From assembly GCA_003140215.1 (NCBI GenBank), contig PLJL01000004.1:137062-201061 (forward strand): a DNA stretch of 64,000 nucleotides, written 5' to 3'. Under the pieces are notes generated by a model that was not told the origin of the DNA, did not search any database, and was given only the letters and a program-made list of their open reading frames with translations. Positions 9,269-19,100 of this stretch are shown one piece after another; within the stretch, counting starts at the first letter, position 1, and each line of letters begins with the position of its first letter. The DNA comes from Vulcanimicrobiota bacterium (lineage in GTDB: Bacteria > Vulcanimicrobiota > Vulcanimicrobiia > Vulcanimicrobiales > Vulcanimicrobiaceae). The position numbers and the translations under genes are program-made.

Positions 9269-9355
9269 GCCCAGGTGGCGGAATTGGTAGACGCGCTAGT
9301 TTCAGGTATTAGTGACTGCAAGGTCGTGGAGGTTCGAGTCCTCTCCTGGGCACCA
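9269..9355 (+). tRNA. tRNA-Leu (anticodon CAG)
   Basis: Folded by eye as a complete class II tRNA. The acceptor stem GCCCAGG pairs with CCTGGGC, the D-arm contains AATTGGTAGA, and the anticodon stem CTAGT/ATTAG encloses the loop TTCAGGT with anticodon CAG. A long variable arm with a GAC/GTC stem follows, then the T-arm GGAGG-TTCGAGT-CCTCT, discriminator A and an encoded CCA. The long variable arm and the CAG anticodon identify leucine. No integrase or attachment repeat is visible next to it. Confidence 0.97.
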
Positions 9356-9369
9356 ACGTCGAACGTCAA

Positions 9370-9402
9370 GAGCCCGGTTCATCGCAAGTGATGGCCGGGC
9401 TC
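9370..9402 (+). terminator. Strong hairpin after tRNA-Leu, probable terminator
   Basis: GAGCCCGG at 9370-9377 pairs perfectly with CCGGGCTC at 9395-9402, and the interior adds a CATC/GATG stem around a six-base loop. It lies 15 bases after the tRNA CCA end. There is no T-run, so it would be a non-canonical terminator or a processing structure. Confidence 0.5.
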
Positions 9403-9418
9403 GAATGTAAGGTACGTT

Positions 9419-9892
9419 ATGAGCTGGATGCCGTGTTCTGGTCGTGATTCCGTCGCCGGGCTGGTGTGGTTGCCGCGCTTGTTGGAAAAGGCGCGCCACT
9501 GCGAAGCCTCGCCGAACGGGCGTCTGGTCGACGGCTACTGCTACGGCGATAACGATTTCATCGACAAGCAGCTCATCGCGTTTCTGCGGACCGACGACGC
9601 TACGATCTCGGCGCTCGTCCGGGAGCTGCCGTCCGATGCCGACGTCGCGCAGACACTCGTCGAGCGCAGCGGACACACGCCGGCCGAGGTCGAGGCGTTC
9701 AACGCGGCCTTCCGGCGCAAGAATTTCAACTTCGTGCTGCTCGAAGCGGATGAAGGGCGGCTCCGCCCGGGCCTCAAGGCATCGGTGTTGAAGTTCTTGT
9801 ACAATAGCGCCGTGATGCCCATCTTCTACCCGTTGTTCCGGCGCGACGAACGAAACCGGACCGCGACCGCGGGTTCGCCGAGCGCGACATGA
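9419..9892 (+). CDS. DUF5069 domain-containing protein
   Basis: A 157-aa soluble protein matching the DUF5069 pattern: GLVWLPRLLEKARH near the N-terminus, then GYCYGDNDFIDKQLIAFL, then a helical C-terminal half. The family has no established function. ATG 9419 has an AAGG about seven bases upstream. The stop overlaps the start of the next small gene (ATGA), suggesting joint translation. Confidence 0.8.
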   Translation: MSWMPCSGRDSVAGLVWLPRLLEKARHCEASPNGRLVDGYCYGDNDFIDKQLIAFLRTDDATISALVRELPSDADVAQTLVERSGHTPAEVEAFNAAFRRKNFNFVLLEADEGRLRPGLKASVLKFLYNSAVMPIFYPLFRRDERNRTATAGSPSAT

Positions 9893-10092
9893 TCACGGTC
9901 GAGCTGCGAAACTTTCGCGCCCACGACACGCTTGGCGTGCCGACCGCTTACGATCCCGCGATCCCGCTGCCGGCCGCGGGCGACGTCGTCGAGTTCAACG
10001 AGATGCCATATGTCTGTCGCCACCGGAGCTTCGAATACCACGGTTCCGAGCTCGTTCGCGTCTACGTGATGGTCGAGCCGGACAACGACTGA
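9889..10092 (+). CDS. Small hypothetical protein (67 aa)
   Basis: Short acidic protein starting MITVELRNFRAHDTLG and ending MVEPDND, with an alternating hydrophobic pattern suggesting a small beta-barrel or sheet. I do not recognise the family. The ATGA overlap with the DUF5069 gene is the main evidence that it is real. No signal peptide or membrane segment is visible. Confidence 0.5.
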   Translation: MITVELRNFRAHDTLGVPTAYDPAIPLPAAGDVVEFNEMPYVCRHRSFEYHGSELVRVYVMVEPDND

Positions 10093-10110
10093 GTGCCAAA
10101 GGAGATCGCC

Positions 10111-10593
10111 GTGCTGAAAACTGCTGCCTATACGCTCGTCGCGTGCATCGTCGGAACCGCCGTTCCGGCCGGCGCGCAAAACGCGCCTCAGTACAAGTCT
10201 GGGCCGTGGCACTATCGCTCGATTGCGTGCGTCGATACCACCGTCAAGTCCGTGACGCCACGACTGGGGAACGCCGGTCAGACGACGTTTACGAAGAGCG
10301 ATTTCCTGCAGAGCGGGGTCGCGGTGACGTTCAACACCCGGCTGGGCGCCGATCCGGTGGGACCGCCCGGGTTCGCCGGCGTGGTTCACTATCAGGATAG
10401 CGCCGGGAACGCCACGATGATGGCGGAACATCGCGGCGACCGCGTGCAGGTCTGTTTTCTCTCGGCGCCGGCCCCGACGCAGTTCTGCAATCCTGACACG
10501 GATTCGCGCGGGCGGCTGTACCGGGTTTGGGACTACCGCCAGCGGGCGCAATACAACGGGACCAATAGCGAACACGATTGCGGCGGGGCCTAA
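10111..10593 (+). CDS. Secreted hypothetical protein
   Basis: A 160-aa protein beginning with a clear signal peptide (LKTAAYTLVACIVGTAVPAGA, cleavage likely after AGA-Q). GTG 10111 is chosen over GTG 10093 because AAAGGAG lies at 10098-10104 and the signal sequence starts there. The mature part has four cysteines (IACVD, VCFLS, FCNPD, HDCGG) that could form two disulfides, and repeated short beta-type stretches. No family recognised. It converges with the AlgJ-like gene with no gap. Confidence 0.6.
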   Translation: MLKTAAYTLVACIVGTAVPAGAQNAPQYKSGPWHYRSIACVDTTVKSVTPRLGNAGQTTFTKSDFLQSGVAVTFNTRLGADPVGPPGFAGVVHYQDSAGNATMMAEHRGDRVQVCFLSAPAPTQFCNPDTDSRGRLYRVWDYRQRAQYNGTNSEHDCGGA

Positions 10594-11733
10594 CTAGGGC
10601 TTGAACTCTGCTCCCGACACGAGGCCGCGCTCGACGAGTTGCTGGATGACGACGTCCGGCTTCTCGCGTTCGAGGAAGCGCGTGTCGAATTGCGGGTCGA
10701 TCGGCCTGATGTGGTGCAGGTTGACGACGTGGCGGAAGCTCTCGCCGAAGAACGGCCGGATCTGCTCGCTGAACGAGTCTCCGAAGATCACCGCTTTGGG
10801 GAAGCGCGAACGGTCGATTACCGTCACGTGACGCGCGAAGCCCGCCAGCTCGGGGTCGGCGGGGTCGAGCGGTTCGTCGACGTCGCGCGAGCGGCGCGCG
10901 AAGTCGTAGTGCAGCCAGCTGTTTTGAACCAGACCCGAGACGCCGCTGAGCCGCAGCAGATCGGCGTCGCCGAGGTCGATCCGTGGGTGCAGCGCGGCGG
11001 GTTCGAGCGCGGGGCCGATGCGGTCGCGCGGCAGCGCGGCGAGCGCGGCGCGATAGGCGAGATAGGCCCCGGCGTCGTTCCAGTGCGTGTCGCGGCGCGT
11101 GTAGACGTCGCCGCGGCCCGCTGCGTCGCGCAGCGCGGGACGCGGATCGGCGACGCGGACCCCGCGTTCGCGCAGCCGGGGTATGAGGCGGTCCGCGCCC
11201 GACGGCGCAACAAGCGTGATCCCGGGTGGTAGAAACTGCGGATAGATCGTGCTCTTGTTGGGCGCGAGCAGAAAGACGTACGCGATCCCATGCTGCGCGC
11301 ACCACCGCGCTCGCGCGGCGTAGACATCCGCCAGGTGCGCGATGACCGCGTCGCCGGGGCCGCCGTCGAGGTACTCGCGCTCGTCGGAGGCGAGGAAGAG
11401 CCAGCCGTCGCGGCCGCGGAGCACGAACCCCGACGAGGAGTCGCGCAATCCGCTGAACTTCGTGTAGTCGTAGCCTTCGATGAGGTATTTGCGCAGCGGG
11501 AACGCGTCGGCGATCTGGCGCTCGAAGTCGCGCTCCCACCCGCCGCTCGCGAGCGCGCCGCTGGTGACCGGTGGCGCGATGAAGGGGCGGCGCTGCTCGG
11601 TCGTCATGATGAACGCGGTGTCGAACCCGGCGTGCCCGGTGAGCGCGAGTAGCGCCGGCGCCGCCAGTAGCACCGCGAAGAGTGCGATCAGGATGAGGTC
11701 GCCGGGGGACTGCGGCGTCGTCGAGCGAGCCAT
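10594..11733 (-). CDS. AlgJ/AlgX-like SGNH O-acetyltransferase
   Basis: A 379-aa protein with an N-terminal membrane anchor (residues ~13-31) and a periplasmic SGNH-hydrolase-like domain. The features of the alginate O-acetylation family are visible: GRDGWLFLASDE, then YTRRDTHWNDAGAY (catalytic Asp-x-His), and IFGDSF carrying the nucleophilic serine. It would transfer acetyl groups, handed over by the MBOAT partner, to a surface polysaccharide. Its ATG overlaps the MBOAT stop by one base (TGATG), so the two are co-translated. Confidence 0.85.
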   Translation of the reverse strand: MARSTTPQSPGDLILIALFAVLLAAPALLALTGHAGFDTAFIMTTEQRRPFIAPPVTSGALASGGWERDFERQIADAFPLRKYLIEGYDYTKFSGLRDSSSGFVLRGRDGWLFLASDEREYLDGGPGDAVIAHLADVYAARARWCAQHGIAYVFLLAPNKSTIYPQFLPPGITLVAPSGADRLIPRLRERGVRVADPRPALRDAAGRGDVYTRRDTHWNDAGAYLAYRAALAALPRDRIGPALEPAALHPRIDLGDADLLRLSGVSGLVQNSWLHYDFARRSRDVDEPLDPADPELAGFARHVTVIDRSRFPKAVIFGDSFSEQIRPFFGESFRHVVNLHHIRPIDPQFDTRFLEREKPDVVIQQLVERGLVSGAEFKP

Positions 11734-13166
11734 CAGAAGCGGAAGTAGATGAACGGGTTGTAGGTGCCCGCGGCCAGCTTCGTCACCGCCGCGACGAAGA
11801 TCAGCGCGAGGCCCGCCGGCAGCGCCGCCGCGCGCACGGCGATGCGGTGCCACCACGAGCCCTCGTCGAGCGCGGCTTCGACGCGCCGCGCGATGAACGG
11901 CGTCGCCAGTACGCAGCCGATCGCGAACGCAAGCAGCGTCTCGTGATCGACGGTCGCCCAGAAGCCCAGCCGCGGCGAGGGTGCCTGCTGCACGAGCGCG
12001 CGCAAGTAAGCCAGCGCGTAACCGAACGAGTCGGCGCGGAAGAACACCCAGGCGAACATCACCACCGCGAGGACGTAGACGTGCCGCACCACCGGCAGCG
12101 CGGTGATGCGCCGCAGCGCCCCGACCCGTTCGAGCACGAGGAAGGTCCCGTGGATGAGCCCCCACACGACGAAGGTCCACTTCGCGCCGTGCCACAGCCC
12201 GCACAAAAAGAACACGATCACCAAGTTGAGGTACACGCGCCACGGCGAGACGCGGTTGCCGCCCAGCGAGACGTAGAGGTAGTCGCGGAACCAGCGCGAG
12301 AGCGAGATGTGCCAGCGCCGCCAGAACTCTTGAATCGAGCCCGCGACGTACGGAAAGTCGAAGTTCTCCAAGAAGCGGAAGCCGAACATGCGCGCCATCC
12401 CGATTGCCATGTCGGAGTAGCCCGAGAAGTCGAAGTAGATCTGCAGCGTGTACGCGGCCAGCGCGAACCACGCCAGCGGCAGCGAGACGTCGGCGGCCGG
12501 CGTGTTGAAGACGTGATCGACCGTCGCGCCGAGGGTGTTGGCGACGAGCACTTTCTTGCCCAGCCCGACCACGAAGCGCCGCACGCCGTATGCGAAGCCC
12601 TCGAGGGTGACCTCGCGGTGGGAGAGCTGCGCGGCGATGTCCTTGTAGCGGATGATCGGCCCGGCGATGAGCTGCGGGAAGAAGACGAAGTACAGCACCA
12701 CTTCGAGCGGGTTCTTGCGCGCCTCCGAGGTGCGCCGGTAGACGTCGACGACGTACGAGATGGCGTGAAAGGTGAAAAACGAGATCCCCAGCGGCAAGTA
12801 GACTTGCGAGAGCGCGACGCTGCGGCCGATCGCCCCGCCGGTGATGAACGTCAGGTTGTCGGCGAGGAAGCCCGCGTACTTGAACCACACCAAGATCGCG
12901 AGGTCGAAGGTGACCGCGGCCGCCAGCACGAGCCGGCGCTCGCGCGTGCCGTCGCCCGGCAGTCGCGAAAGCGCCAGGCCGAAACCGTAGTTGACCAGCG
13001 CCGACCCCACCACCAGCAGCACGAACGGCGCCCCGCCCCAGGCGTAGAACACCAGACTGCACGCGACGAGGACCATGTTGCGCGGCCGGTCCCCGGGCGC
13101 GAGAAAGTACAGCGCGAGGGCCGCCGGCAGGAACGCAAACAGGAAGACCTCGCTGCTGAAAACCAT
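11733..13166 (-). CDS. MBOAT family O-acyltransferase, AlgI-like
   Basis: Membrane-bound O-acyltransferase of 477 aa with about ten helices, the usual AlgI length. The family core is intact: IAGPIIRYKDIA, IYFDFSGYSDMAIG, FWRRWHISLSRWFRDYLY and CGLWHGAKWTF with the invariant histidine (His326). It moves acetyl groups across the inner membrane for polysaccharide acetylation, feeding the AlgJ-like enzyme. Its start lies only eight bases from the divergent small membrane gene, so any promoter must lie inside a neighbouring coding region. The polymer modified is unknown. Confidence 0.92.
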   Translation of the reverse strand: MVFSSEVFLFAFLPAALALYFLAPGDRPRNMVLVACSLVFYAWGGAPFVLLVVGSALVNYGFGLALSRLPGDGTRERRLVLAAAVTFDLAILVWFKYAGFLADNLTFITGGAIGRSVALSQVYLPLGISFFTFHAISYVVDVYRRTSEARKNPLEVVLYFVFFPQLIAGPIIRYKDIAAQLSHREVTLEGFAYGVRRFVVGLGKKVLVANTLGATVDHVFNTPAADVSLPLAWFALAAYTLQIYFDFSGYSDMAIGMARMFGFRFLENFDFPYVAGSIQEFWRRWHISLSRWFRDYLYVSLGGNRVSPWRVYLNLVIVFFLCGLWHGAKWTFVVWGLIHGTFLVLERVGALRRITALPVVRHVYVLAVVMFAWVFFRADSFGYALAYLRALVQQAPSPRLGFWATVDHETLLAFAIGCVLATPFIARRVEAALDEGSWWHRIAVRAAALPAGLALIFVAAVTKLAAGTYNPFIYFRF

Positions 13167-13174
13167 CCTACAGC

Positions 13175-13594
13175 GTGACGCCTTGGCCGCTCTCGGTCGC
13201 TTTCCCGCTCACGCTGGCGGGCGCCGTCGTGCTCATCCTCGTGTACGACATCGCCGGCGCCGCGTACGCGCGCGCGCATCCGTCGTTCCGCCACGCGACG
13301 CTGTGGCCGCTGCAGTTCGGGCTCTACGTCATCATCGGGTTCTTTGCGATGTTGGCCGTGCTCGATGTACGGCTGGTCCAAGCGATCGGCGCGACCACCG
13401 GCTTCGTCGAGGCGACGGTGGGCTGGGCGATTGCGTGGCGCTTCGGCGTGGCGCGGATCGAAAACCCGACCGTGGGCCGCATCCTGCTCGTCGTTGCGAC
13501 GACGACCGCCTTCGGTTTCGGTCTGGGCATCACCGGCGCGCTCATCTTCAACGTCGTCGCGACGGTGATGATTCGCTCACACGCACACGGCTGA
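13175..13594 (+). CDS. Small membrane protein, function unknown
   Basis: A 139-aa protein with four predicted membrane helices (starting near residues 7, 45, 75 and 105) and no recognisable motif. It starts with GTG eight bases from the divergent MBOAT start, without a visible ribosome-binding site, so the true start may be a later GTG. It converges with the KAP NTPase gene with a 3-base gap. Coding is supported by the strong third-position GC pattern and the coherent hydrophobic profile. Confidence 0.6.
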   Translation: MTPWPLSVAFPLTLAGAVVLILVYDIAGAAYARAHPSFRHATLWPLQFGLYVIIGFFAMLAVLDVRLVQAIGATTGFVEATVGWAIAWRFGVARIENPTVGRILLVVATTTAFGFGLGITGALIFNVVATVMIRSHAHG

Positions 13595-13597
13595 CCG

Positions 13598-15490
13598 CTA
13601 TTTCTGGCGGCGTCTTTGCCACTCGGGCGAGCCCGGTATCTCAGAGGTGAATGGTGGTATCGGACCCCTTGACGGCGTCGGATCCGGAGCCTGGGGCGTC
13701 TGCGGCGTAGCGCCGCCCGGCGCAGCCGGGGTGGGGTCATCGGAGGGCGGCGTTTGAGGCTGCGGCTGTGGTACGCGGAGGTTCGGCGTACGCGTCCGCG
13801 CCGGAACCGTGCTCAGTATGCGCCGCAAATCGACGTCGCGAATACTACAGTCGGGGCTCGCGCTGTCGTGGGCGAGCAAGGTGATCAGCGGTCCTTCGAT
13901 CGTGTACCGCCGCATCTCGAAGTCGTCTCCCGTGTAGTGGTCTTGCTGCCAGTCCGCCGGTGACGGGTTTGCTTTTGCCGTCGCGTAATCTTCCAACGTC
14001 GCCAGCAGCGTCGGGCGGTCGCGCAACGCGGTAGCGAGACGCGGATAGCGCAACAGGATCGCGACGACTTTCGCGAGCTTCTGGAGCGTCAAGGTCGCCG
14101 CCGCCGACGGTTGTTCCTCGAACAAGCCCGTTTGGTGTGCAATGTACGCCTGCAGGCGAAAGACGTTGAGGAACTGTTTGAGGCGGCGGGGGTTGTTCTC
14201 GAACAGCGGCGCGACCAGCTCGGAGAGCGTCGCGATCTCTTTGGAATCAGTGCGCAGTGAGATCACGACGGCGTCGGTCGGGAGCGGGCCGGTGCTCGGC
14301 GGCGTCGTGTCGTCGGTGCCTTCCTGCGGCGGCACGCCGCTAAAGGTGGTCACGTATCGGCTCACGGCGGCGGCGTCGGGGGTCGGCAGCCGGAATGGAA
14401 CTTGGACGAACTTTTCGACGTACGATAGCGCGAACTCGAATGCCACGAGGTTTTGCGCCGTCGGTTCGCTCGCGTAGGGAAACAGAAACGGAATCTGCTT
14501 TTCGAGCTTGGCGGCGATCCCGGCCGACACGATCTCGCGGTCCAGGCCGATGACGTAGACGATCGGCAGGCCGGCGCCGCTCAGCAGCAGGTTGAGCGCC
14601 TGGAGCAAGTCCGCTCCGCGGGGAATGTCGGTGCGGTCGAGGTCATCGATGAAGACGAAGACGCGCTCGTCCGTGCGGACGTACGACTTTACGATCTTGG
14701 TGAAATCGTCGTCGAACGTTTCGGCGAACGCGCGCTTGCCGCGGTAGTCCGGCGCGTCGAAGTAGCGCTTGAGATCGTGCTCGAACGGATTGCCGACGAG
14801 TTTCGCGGCGCTCGCGAAGGCGGTGACGACCGTCGCGATCCCGCCCGCTAGCCAGGCGACCCATGCCGGCGGCAGCGGGACGATGTTGCCGTTGTTGCTC
14901 GCGTTGTAGGCAGTGATGACGCCGAAAATGCCCAAAGCGAGGATCGCGAGCATGAGCGCGCCCGTGCGCAGAATCCGAAAGCGGCCCTGGTCCCAGTCCA
15001 GGCGCCGCCACATGAGCATGGCATTGGCGCGAAGGACACGCTGCCACGGCAGCTGTGGTCGGAGCTTCTTGACGAAGTTGAGCGCGAACGCGGCCCACAG
15101 TGCTTCGTCTTTCTGGTAACGCCAGGCGTTGAAATCGACGACGAAGTGCTTGCCGTCGCCGGCCGCGACGACGGTATTTTTCAGTTGCAGCATGAACGAC
15201 GACTTGCCCGAACCCCAGTCGCCCTCGACCGAGATCGTCAACGGCACCGGCGTCTCGGTCGAGCTGACGAAGCCGGCGACGGCGCTCACGTACGGCGCGA
15301 ATCCGAGATGATCGACCTCGCTCGGAGCGTCCCCCTCAGGGTGGCTGCGAACGCTGGTGCCGTCCGCGGGTTCATCCCCGGCCGCCGGCGCGATCGGCGG
15401 CGTCGGGCCGGTCTTACTCGATGGGTCCGCGGCGTCGGACGTCTGGGTCGGCCCCTGGCTCGCCCGATCCCCGCTTGGTGCAGCAGCCAT
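13598..15490 (-). CDS. KAP family P-loop NTPase with two inserted membrane helices
   Basis: A 630-aa ATPase. Residues 1-60 are low-complexity and Pro/Ala rich. The Walker A motif is GDWGSGKSS (Lys96), followed by the family signature FNAWRYQKDEALWAAF. Two membrane helices (about 177-195 and 208-226) interrupt the NTPase fold, as is typical of KAP proteins, and Walker B is VFVFIDDLDR (~277-286). A second low-complexity Pro-rich tail ends the protein. KAP ATPases are membrane-attached and sporadically distributed, often in anti-phage or plasmid contexts, but no partner gene is visible here. Confidence 0.85.
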   Translation of the reverse strand: MAAAPSGDRASQGPTQTSDAADPSSKTGPTPPIAPAAGDEPADGTSVRSHPEGDAPSEVDHLGFAPYVSAVAGFVSSTETPVPLTISVEGDWGSGKSSFMLQLKNTVVAAGDGKHFVVDFNAWRYQKDEALWAAFALNFVKKLRPQLPWQRVLRANAMLMWRRLDWDQGRFRILRTGALMLAILALGIFGVITAYNASNNGNIVPLPPAWVAWLAGGIATVVTAFASAAKLVGNPFEHDLKRYFDAPDYRGKRAFAETFDDDFTKIVKSYVRTDERVFVFIDDLDRTDIPRGADLLQALNLLLSGAGLPIVYVIGLDREIVSAGIAAKLEKQIPFLFPYASEPTAQNLVAFEFALSYVEKFVQVPFRLPTPDAAAVSRYVTTFSGVPPQEGTDDTTPPSTGPLPTDAVVISLRTDSKEIATLSELVAPLFENNPRRLKQFLNVFRLQAYIAHQTGLFEEQPSAAATLTLQKLAKVVAILLRYPRLATALRDRPTLLATLEDYATAKANPSPADWQQDHYTGDDFEMRRYTIEGPLITLLAHDSASPDCSIRDVDLRRILSTVPARTRTPNLRVPQPQPQTPPSDDPTPAAPGGATPQTPQAPDPTPSRGPIPPFTSEIPGSPEWQRRRQK

Positions 15491-15529
15491 CCGGTCGCGT
15501 TCGCGAGCCGTGTCACCGGCCCCGCCACG

Positions 15530-15916
15530 CTATTTGACGATGACCGTGCCCTTCATCATCGAATGGTACGCGCAGGTGTACGCGAACGTGCCTGCCGCCG
15601 CGAAGGTGTGCTTGTAGGTCGCTTTTTGGTCGAGGTTGCCGCTATCGAACGACTTGTCGGCGGCGGTCACCGTGTGCGCGGTCTCGTCGTCTTGGATCCA
15701 GCGCACCGTTTGACCGGGATGAATCGTCACCGTGTCGGGGACGAACGCGAAGTTCTTGATGTGGATGACCGAGATCGGCGACGGTTCGGGCGCCGGGGCA
15801 GCGGCGGGCGTTGCGGGTGCGCCTTGGGCGGCGGCCGGCGTGCCGTGTCCGCTGACCAGGGCGACGCCGCCGGCGAGCGCCAGTACAATGCCGAGCAAGA
15901 GAACGAGTCTGCGCAT
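15530..15916 (-). CDS. Blue-copper (cupredoxin) secreted protein, plastocyanin-like
   Basis: A 128-aa protein with an N-terminal signal peptide or anchor, a Pro/Ala-rich linker and one cupredoxin domain. The type 1 copper ligands are all present: His in DETAHTVTA, then the Cys-x2-His-x2-Met set in YTCAYHSMMKG. It would shuttle electrons on the outer face of the inner membrane. A TTAGGAAG ribosome-binding site precedes the ATG. No redox partner is adjacent. Confidence 0.88.
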   Translation of the reverse strand: MRRLVLLLGIVLALAGGVALVSGHGTPAAAQGAPATPAAAPAPEPSPISVIHIKNFAFVPDTVTIHPGQTVRWIQDDETAHTVTAADKSFDSGNLDQKATYKHTFAAAGTFAYTCAYHSMMKGTVIVK

Positions 15917-16158
15917 GATCTTCCTAACGGCTCAAAGCCCGGTTCCGGTTCTGTGGTTCTACGACCCCATCCTGACGAAACCATGAAAGGGGCCCGTGAG
16001 GCCGCCCGGGTCGGGGCCTAGCCGACCGCCCGGCTTAGGTCGGTGCCACCCTGCGTGGCCCAGCGGTATCATGGAAGGCGGTCGCGCGGGAGGCCCGCCG
16101 TTGCGGCCAACCCGAACCCACCCCGAATCCCCGTCGGAAAGGCGCCCCCGGAGTAGCT

Positions 16159-19100
16159 TTGCAAACGCTCGTGAACGTCACCCTGCCCGAGATGGGCGAG
16201 TCGGTCAGCGAAGGCTCGATCGTCGAGTGGCGTAAGAAAGTCGGCGACTGGGTCGACGAAGGCGAGACCCTCGTCGACGTGACGACCGACAAGGTCGACG
16301 TCGAGGTGCCCTCCACCGCGAGCGGCGTCGTCGCGGCGCTGCACGGCGACGAAGGCGCAACCGTCCCCGTCGGCACCGTCCTCGTCGAAATCGACACCAC
16401 CGCCCAAAAGCCCGAAGGCACGGCGCAGGCGGTTACGAGCGAGCCCGCCCCCGATGTCACCCCTGTTGTCACCCTGAGCCCGTCGAAGGGTGAGCCACGA
16501 TCCCCGTCTTCGGCCCCCGAAGGCGAGCTCGTCACACCCACCAGCTACGGCGCCCCGGGCGCGCCGACCGCGCCGCCCGAACGCCACGGCACCAACGGCA
16601 GGCCCGGCGGCACGCTGTCGCACCATGCGCGGCGCCTCGTCGACCGGCTGCACATCGACGCCACGAAACTCACCGGCACCGGCCCCGACGGGCTCGTGCT
16701 GCGCGAAGACGTCGAAGCCGCCATCGCGTCGGGCAAGGTCGCCGCTGTCACACCGAGCCCGTCGAAGGGCGCTGACGCGCCGTCGAAGGGCGCCGTCATT
16801 TACCCGCCCGTCGCGGCGGAAGCAAAGGTCACCGACCTCAAGGGTTCGGTTGCGAACCTCGCGTCGTACATGGAGCAGTCGCTCTCGATCCCGGTCGCGA
16901 CGTCGTTCCGCACGCTGCACGTCGGCACGATGGAGCAACGCCGCGCCGAGCTCAACGCCGCGCTCAAAGCGGCCGGCCGCACCGAGAAGATCTCGTTCAC
17001 GCACATCATCGCCTTCGCGCTGGCGCGCGCGGCGAAGGAACAGCCGGAGATCACGGCGTCGTTCCGCCGCACCGACGGCAAGCCGCAGAAGATCGAAGCC
17101 GGGATCAATCTCGGCTTGGCCGTCGACGCGCAGAAGAAGGACGGCTCGCGGTTTCTCGTCGTGCCGGTGCTCAAAGGCGCGGGCGACCTCGACTTCGCCG
17201 CGTTCCGCACGGCATACGAAGAGCTCGTCGCCAAAGCCCGCGACAACAAGCTGACGGTCGAAGAGCAGACCGGCGCGACGTTCACGCTGACCAACCCCGG
17301 CGGGATCGGCACCGTCGCGTCCGTGCCGCGCCTCATGATCGGCCAAGGCGCGATCATCGCCGCCGGCGCGATCGCGTATCCGCCCGGCTTCGCGCACGCC
17401 TCGCGCGCGACGCTCGAGCAGCTCGGCGTCGAGAAAGTCATGACGCTGACCTCGACCTACGATCACCGCGTCATCCAAGGCGCGCAGTCGGGCGAGTACC
17501 TGCGCCGCGTCGACGAGCTATTGGGCGGCGCCGACGAGTTCTACGAGACGCTCTTCGCGCAGCTCGGGGTGAGCGCGAACATCCGCGGCGTTGCGACCAG
17601 CGCGAACGGCGCGCAACCGACGCTGCGCGCGGAGCACGAAGCCGTCACCGCCGACATCCCCGGCTTGCCGTCGGAAGAGATGCTGCGTGCGATCGCCGCG
17701 GGGATGCAGGTCGTCTCGGCGTATCGCCGTCACGGCCACCTCGGCGCGACGCTCGACCCGCTGGGCACCGAACCGCCCAGCGATCCGTCGCTGGATCCCA
17801 AGCACTACAACCTCACGCCGGCGATGATGCAAGCGATCCCGGCCTCGGTGCTCAGCGTCAAGGTACCGGGCAAGACGCTCGCCGACGTGCTCCCGCGCCT
17901 GCGCGAGACCTACAGCTCGACGATCGCGTACGAGATCGAGCACATCTCCAACACGCAGCAGCGCGAGTGGCTGCGCGAGTACATCGAAACGGGCCGCCAT
18001 CGCCGCGCGCTCACGCCGCAGCGCCGCGTGCAGCTGCTCCTGCGCCTGACCAAGGTCGAGACGATGGAGCGCTACTTCCGCAAGCAGTTCATGTCGCAGA
18101 AGACCTTCTCGATCGAAGGCCTCGACGTGATGATCCCGATGCTCGAAGAGACGATTTCGCTGCTGGCCGAGGACGGTACGAAGACCGTCGTGCTTGGGAT
18201 GGCGCACCGCGGCCGGCTCTCGACGATCGCACACGTGGTGAACCGCCCCTACGAAGAGCTGCTCGCCGAGTTCGAGTCGGCCGCGCTGCGCGAGCAAGAG
18301 CCGACGGCGGACGCCGGCGACGCCGACGCGACCGGCGACGTGAAGTACCACCACGGTGCGCACGGCGAGTACGTGACCCCGGCGGGCACCAAAATCTCGG
18401 TGGAGCTCGCCAGCAACCCATCGCACCTCGAGGCCGTCGATAGCGTCGTCGAAGGGATGACGCGCTGCCTGCAGACCGATCACAGCGTCAATCCCGCGAC
18501 GCTCAACCACGAAGTCGCGGCGCCGATCCTCATCCACGGCGACGCCGCGTTCGCCGCGCAAGGCGTGGTGGCCGAAGTCCTCAACCTGCAGGGGCTCGCC
18601 GGCTACGCGACAGGCGGCACGATCCACATCATCTCCAACAACCAAGTCGGCTTCACCACCGATCCCAGCGAAGCGCGCTCGACGCGTTACGCGAGCGATC
18701 TCGCGAAGGGCTACGATCTGCCGATCGTGCACGTCAACGCCGACGACGTCGACGCCTCGATCGCCGCGGTGCACTTGGCGATCGACTACCGCCGCAAGTT
18801 CGGCCGCGACGTCGTCGTCGATCTGATCGGCTACCGCCGCTTCGGCCACAACGAACAGGACGAGCCGGCGTACACCCAGCCACGCCAAGTCGAGCTCATC
18901 AAGCAGCACCCGACGGTGCGCGAGCTCTACGCCGCGCAGCTCGTCGCGCACGGCGTGCTCACCAACGAGCAGTCCAAGGAGATGCAGGACACCGCGACCC
19001 TGCGCATGACCGAGGCGCACAAGAAGGTCAAGAGCGGCAAGTTCAAGAGCAAGCTGATCAAGGTCGCGGTGTACCCCAACGTCAGCGAGGCGCCGCCCGA

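Noticed and set aside
9269..9402. tRNA-Leu as an integration site
   Set aside because: No integrase, no repeated tRNA 3' end and no foreign composition next to it; the hairpin after it is explained as a terminator.
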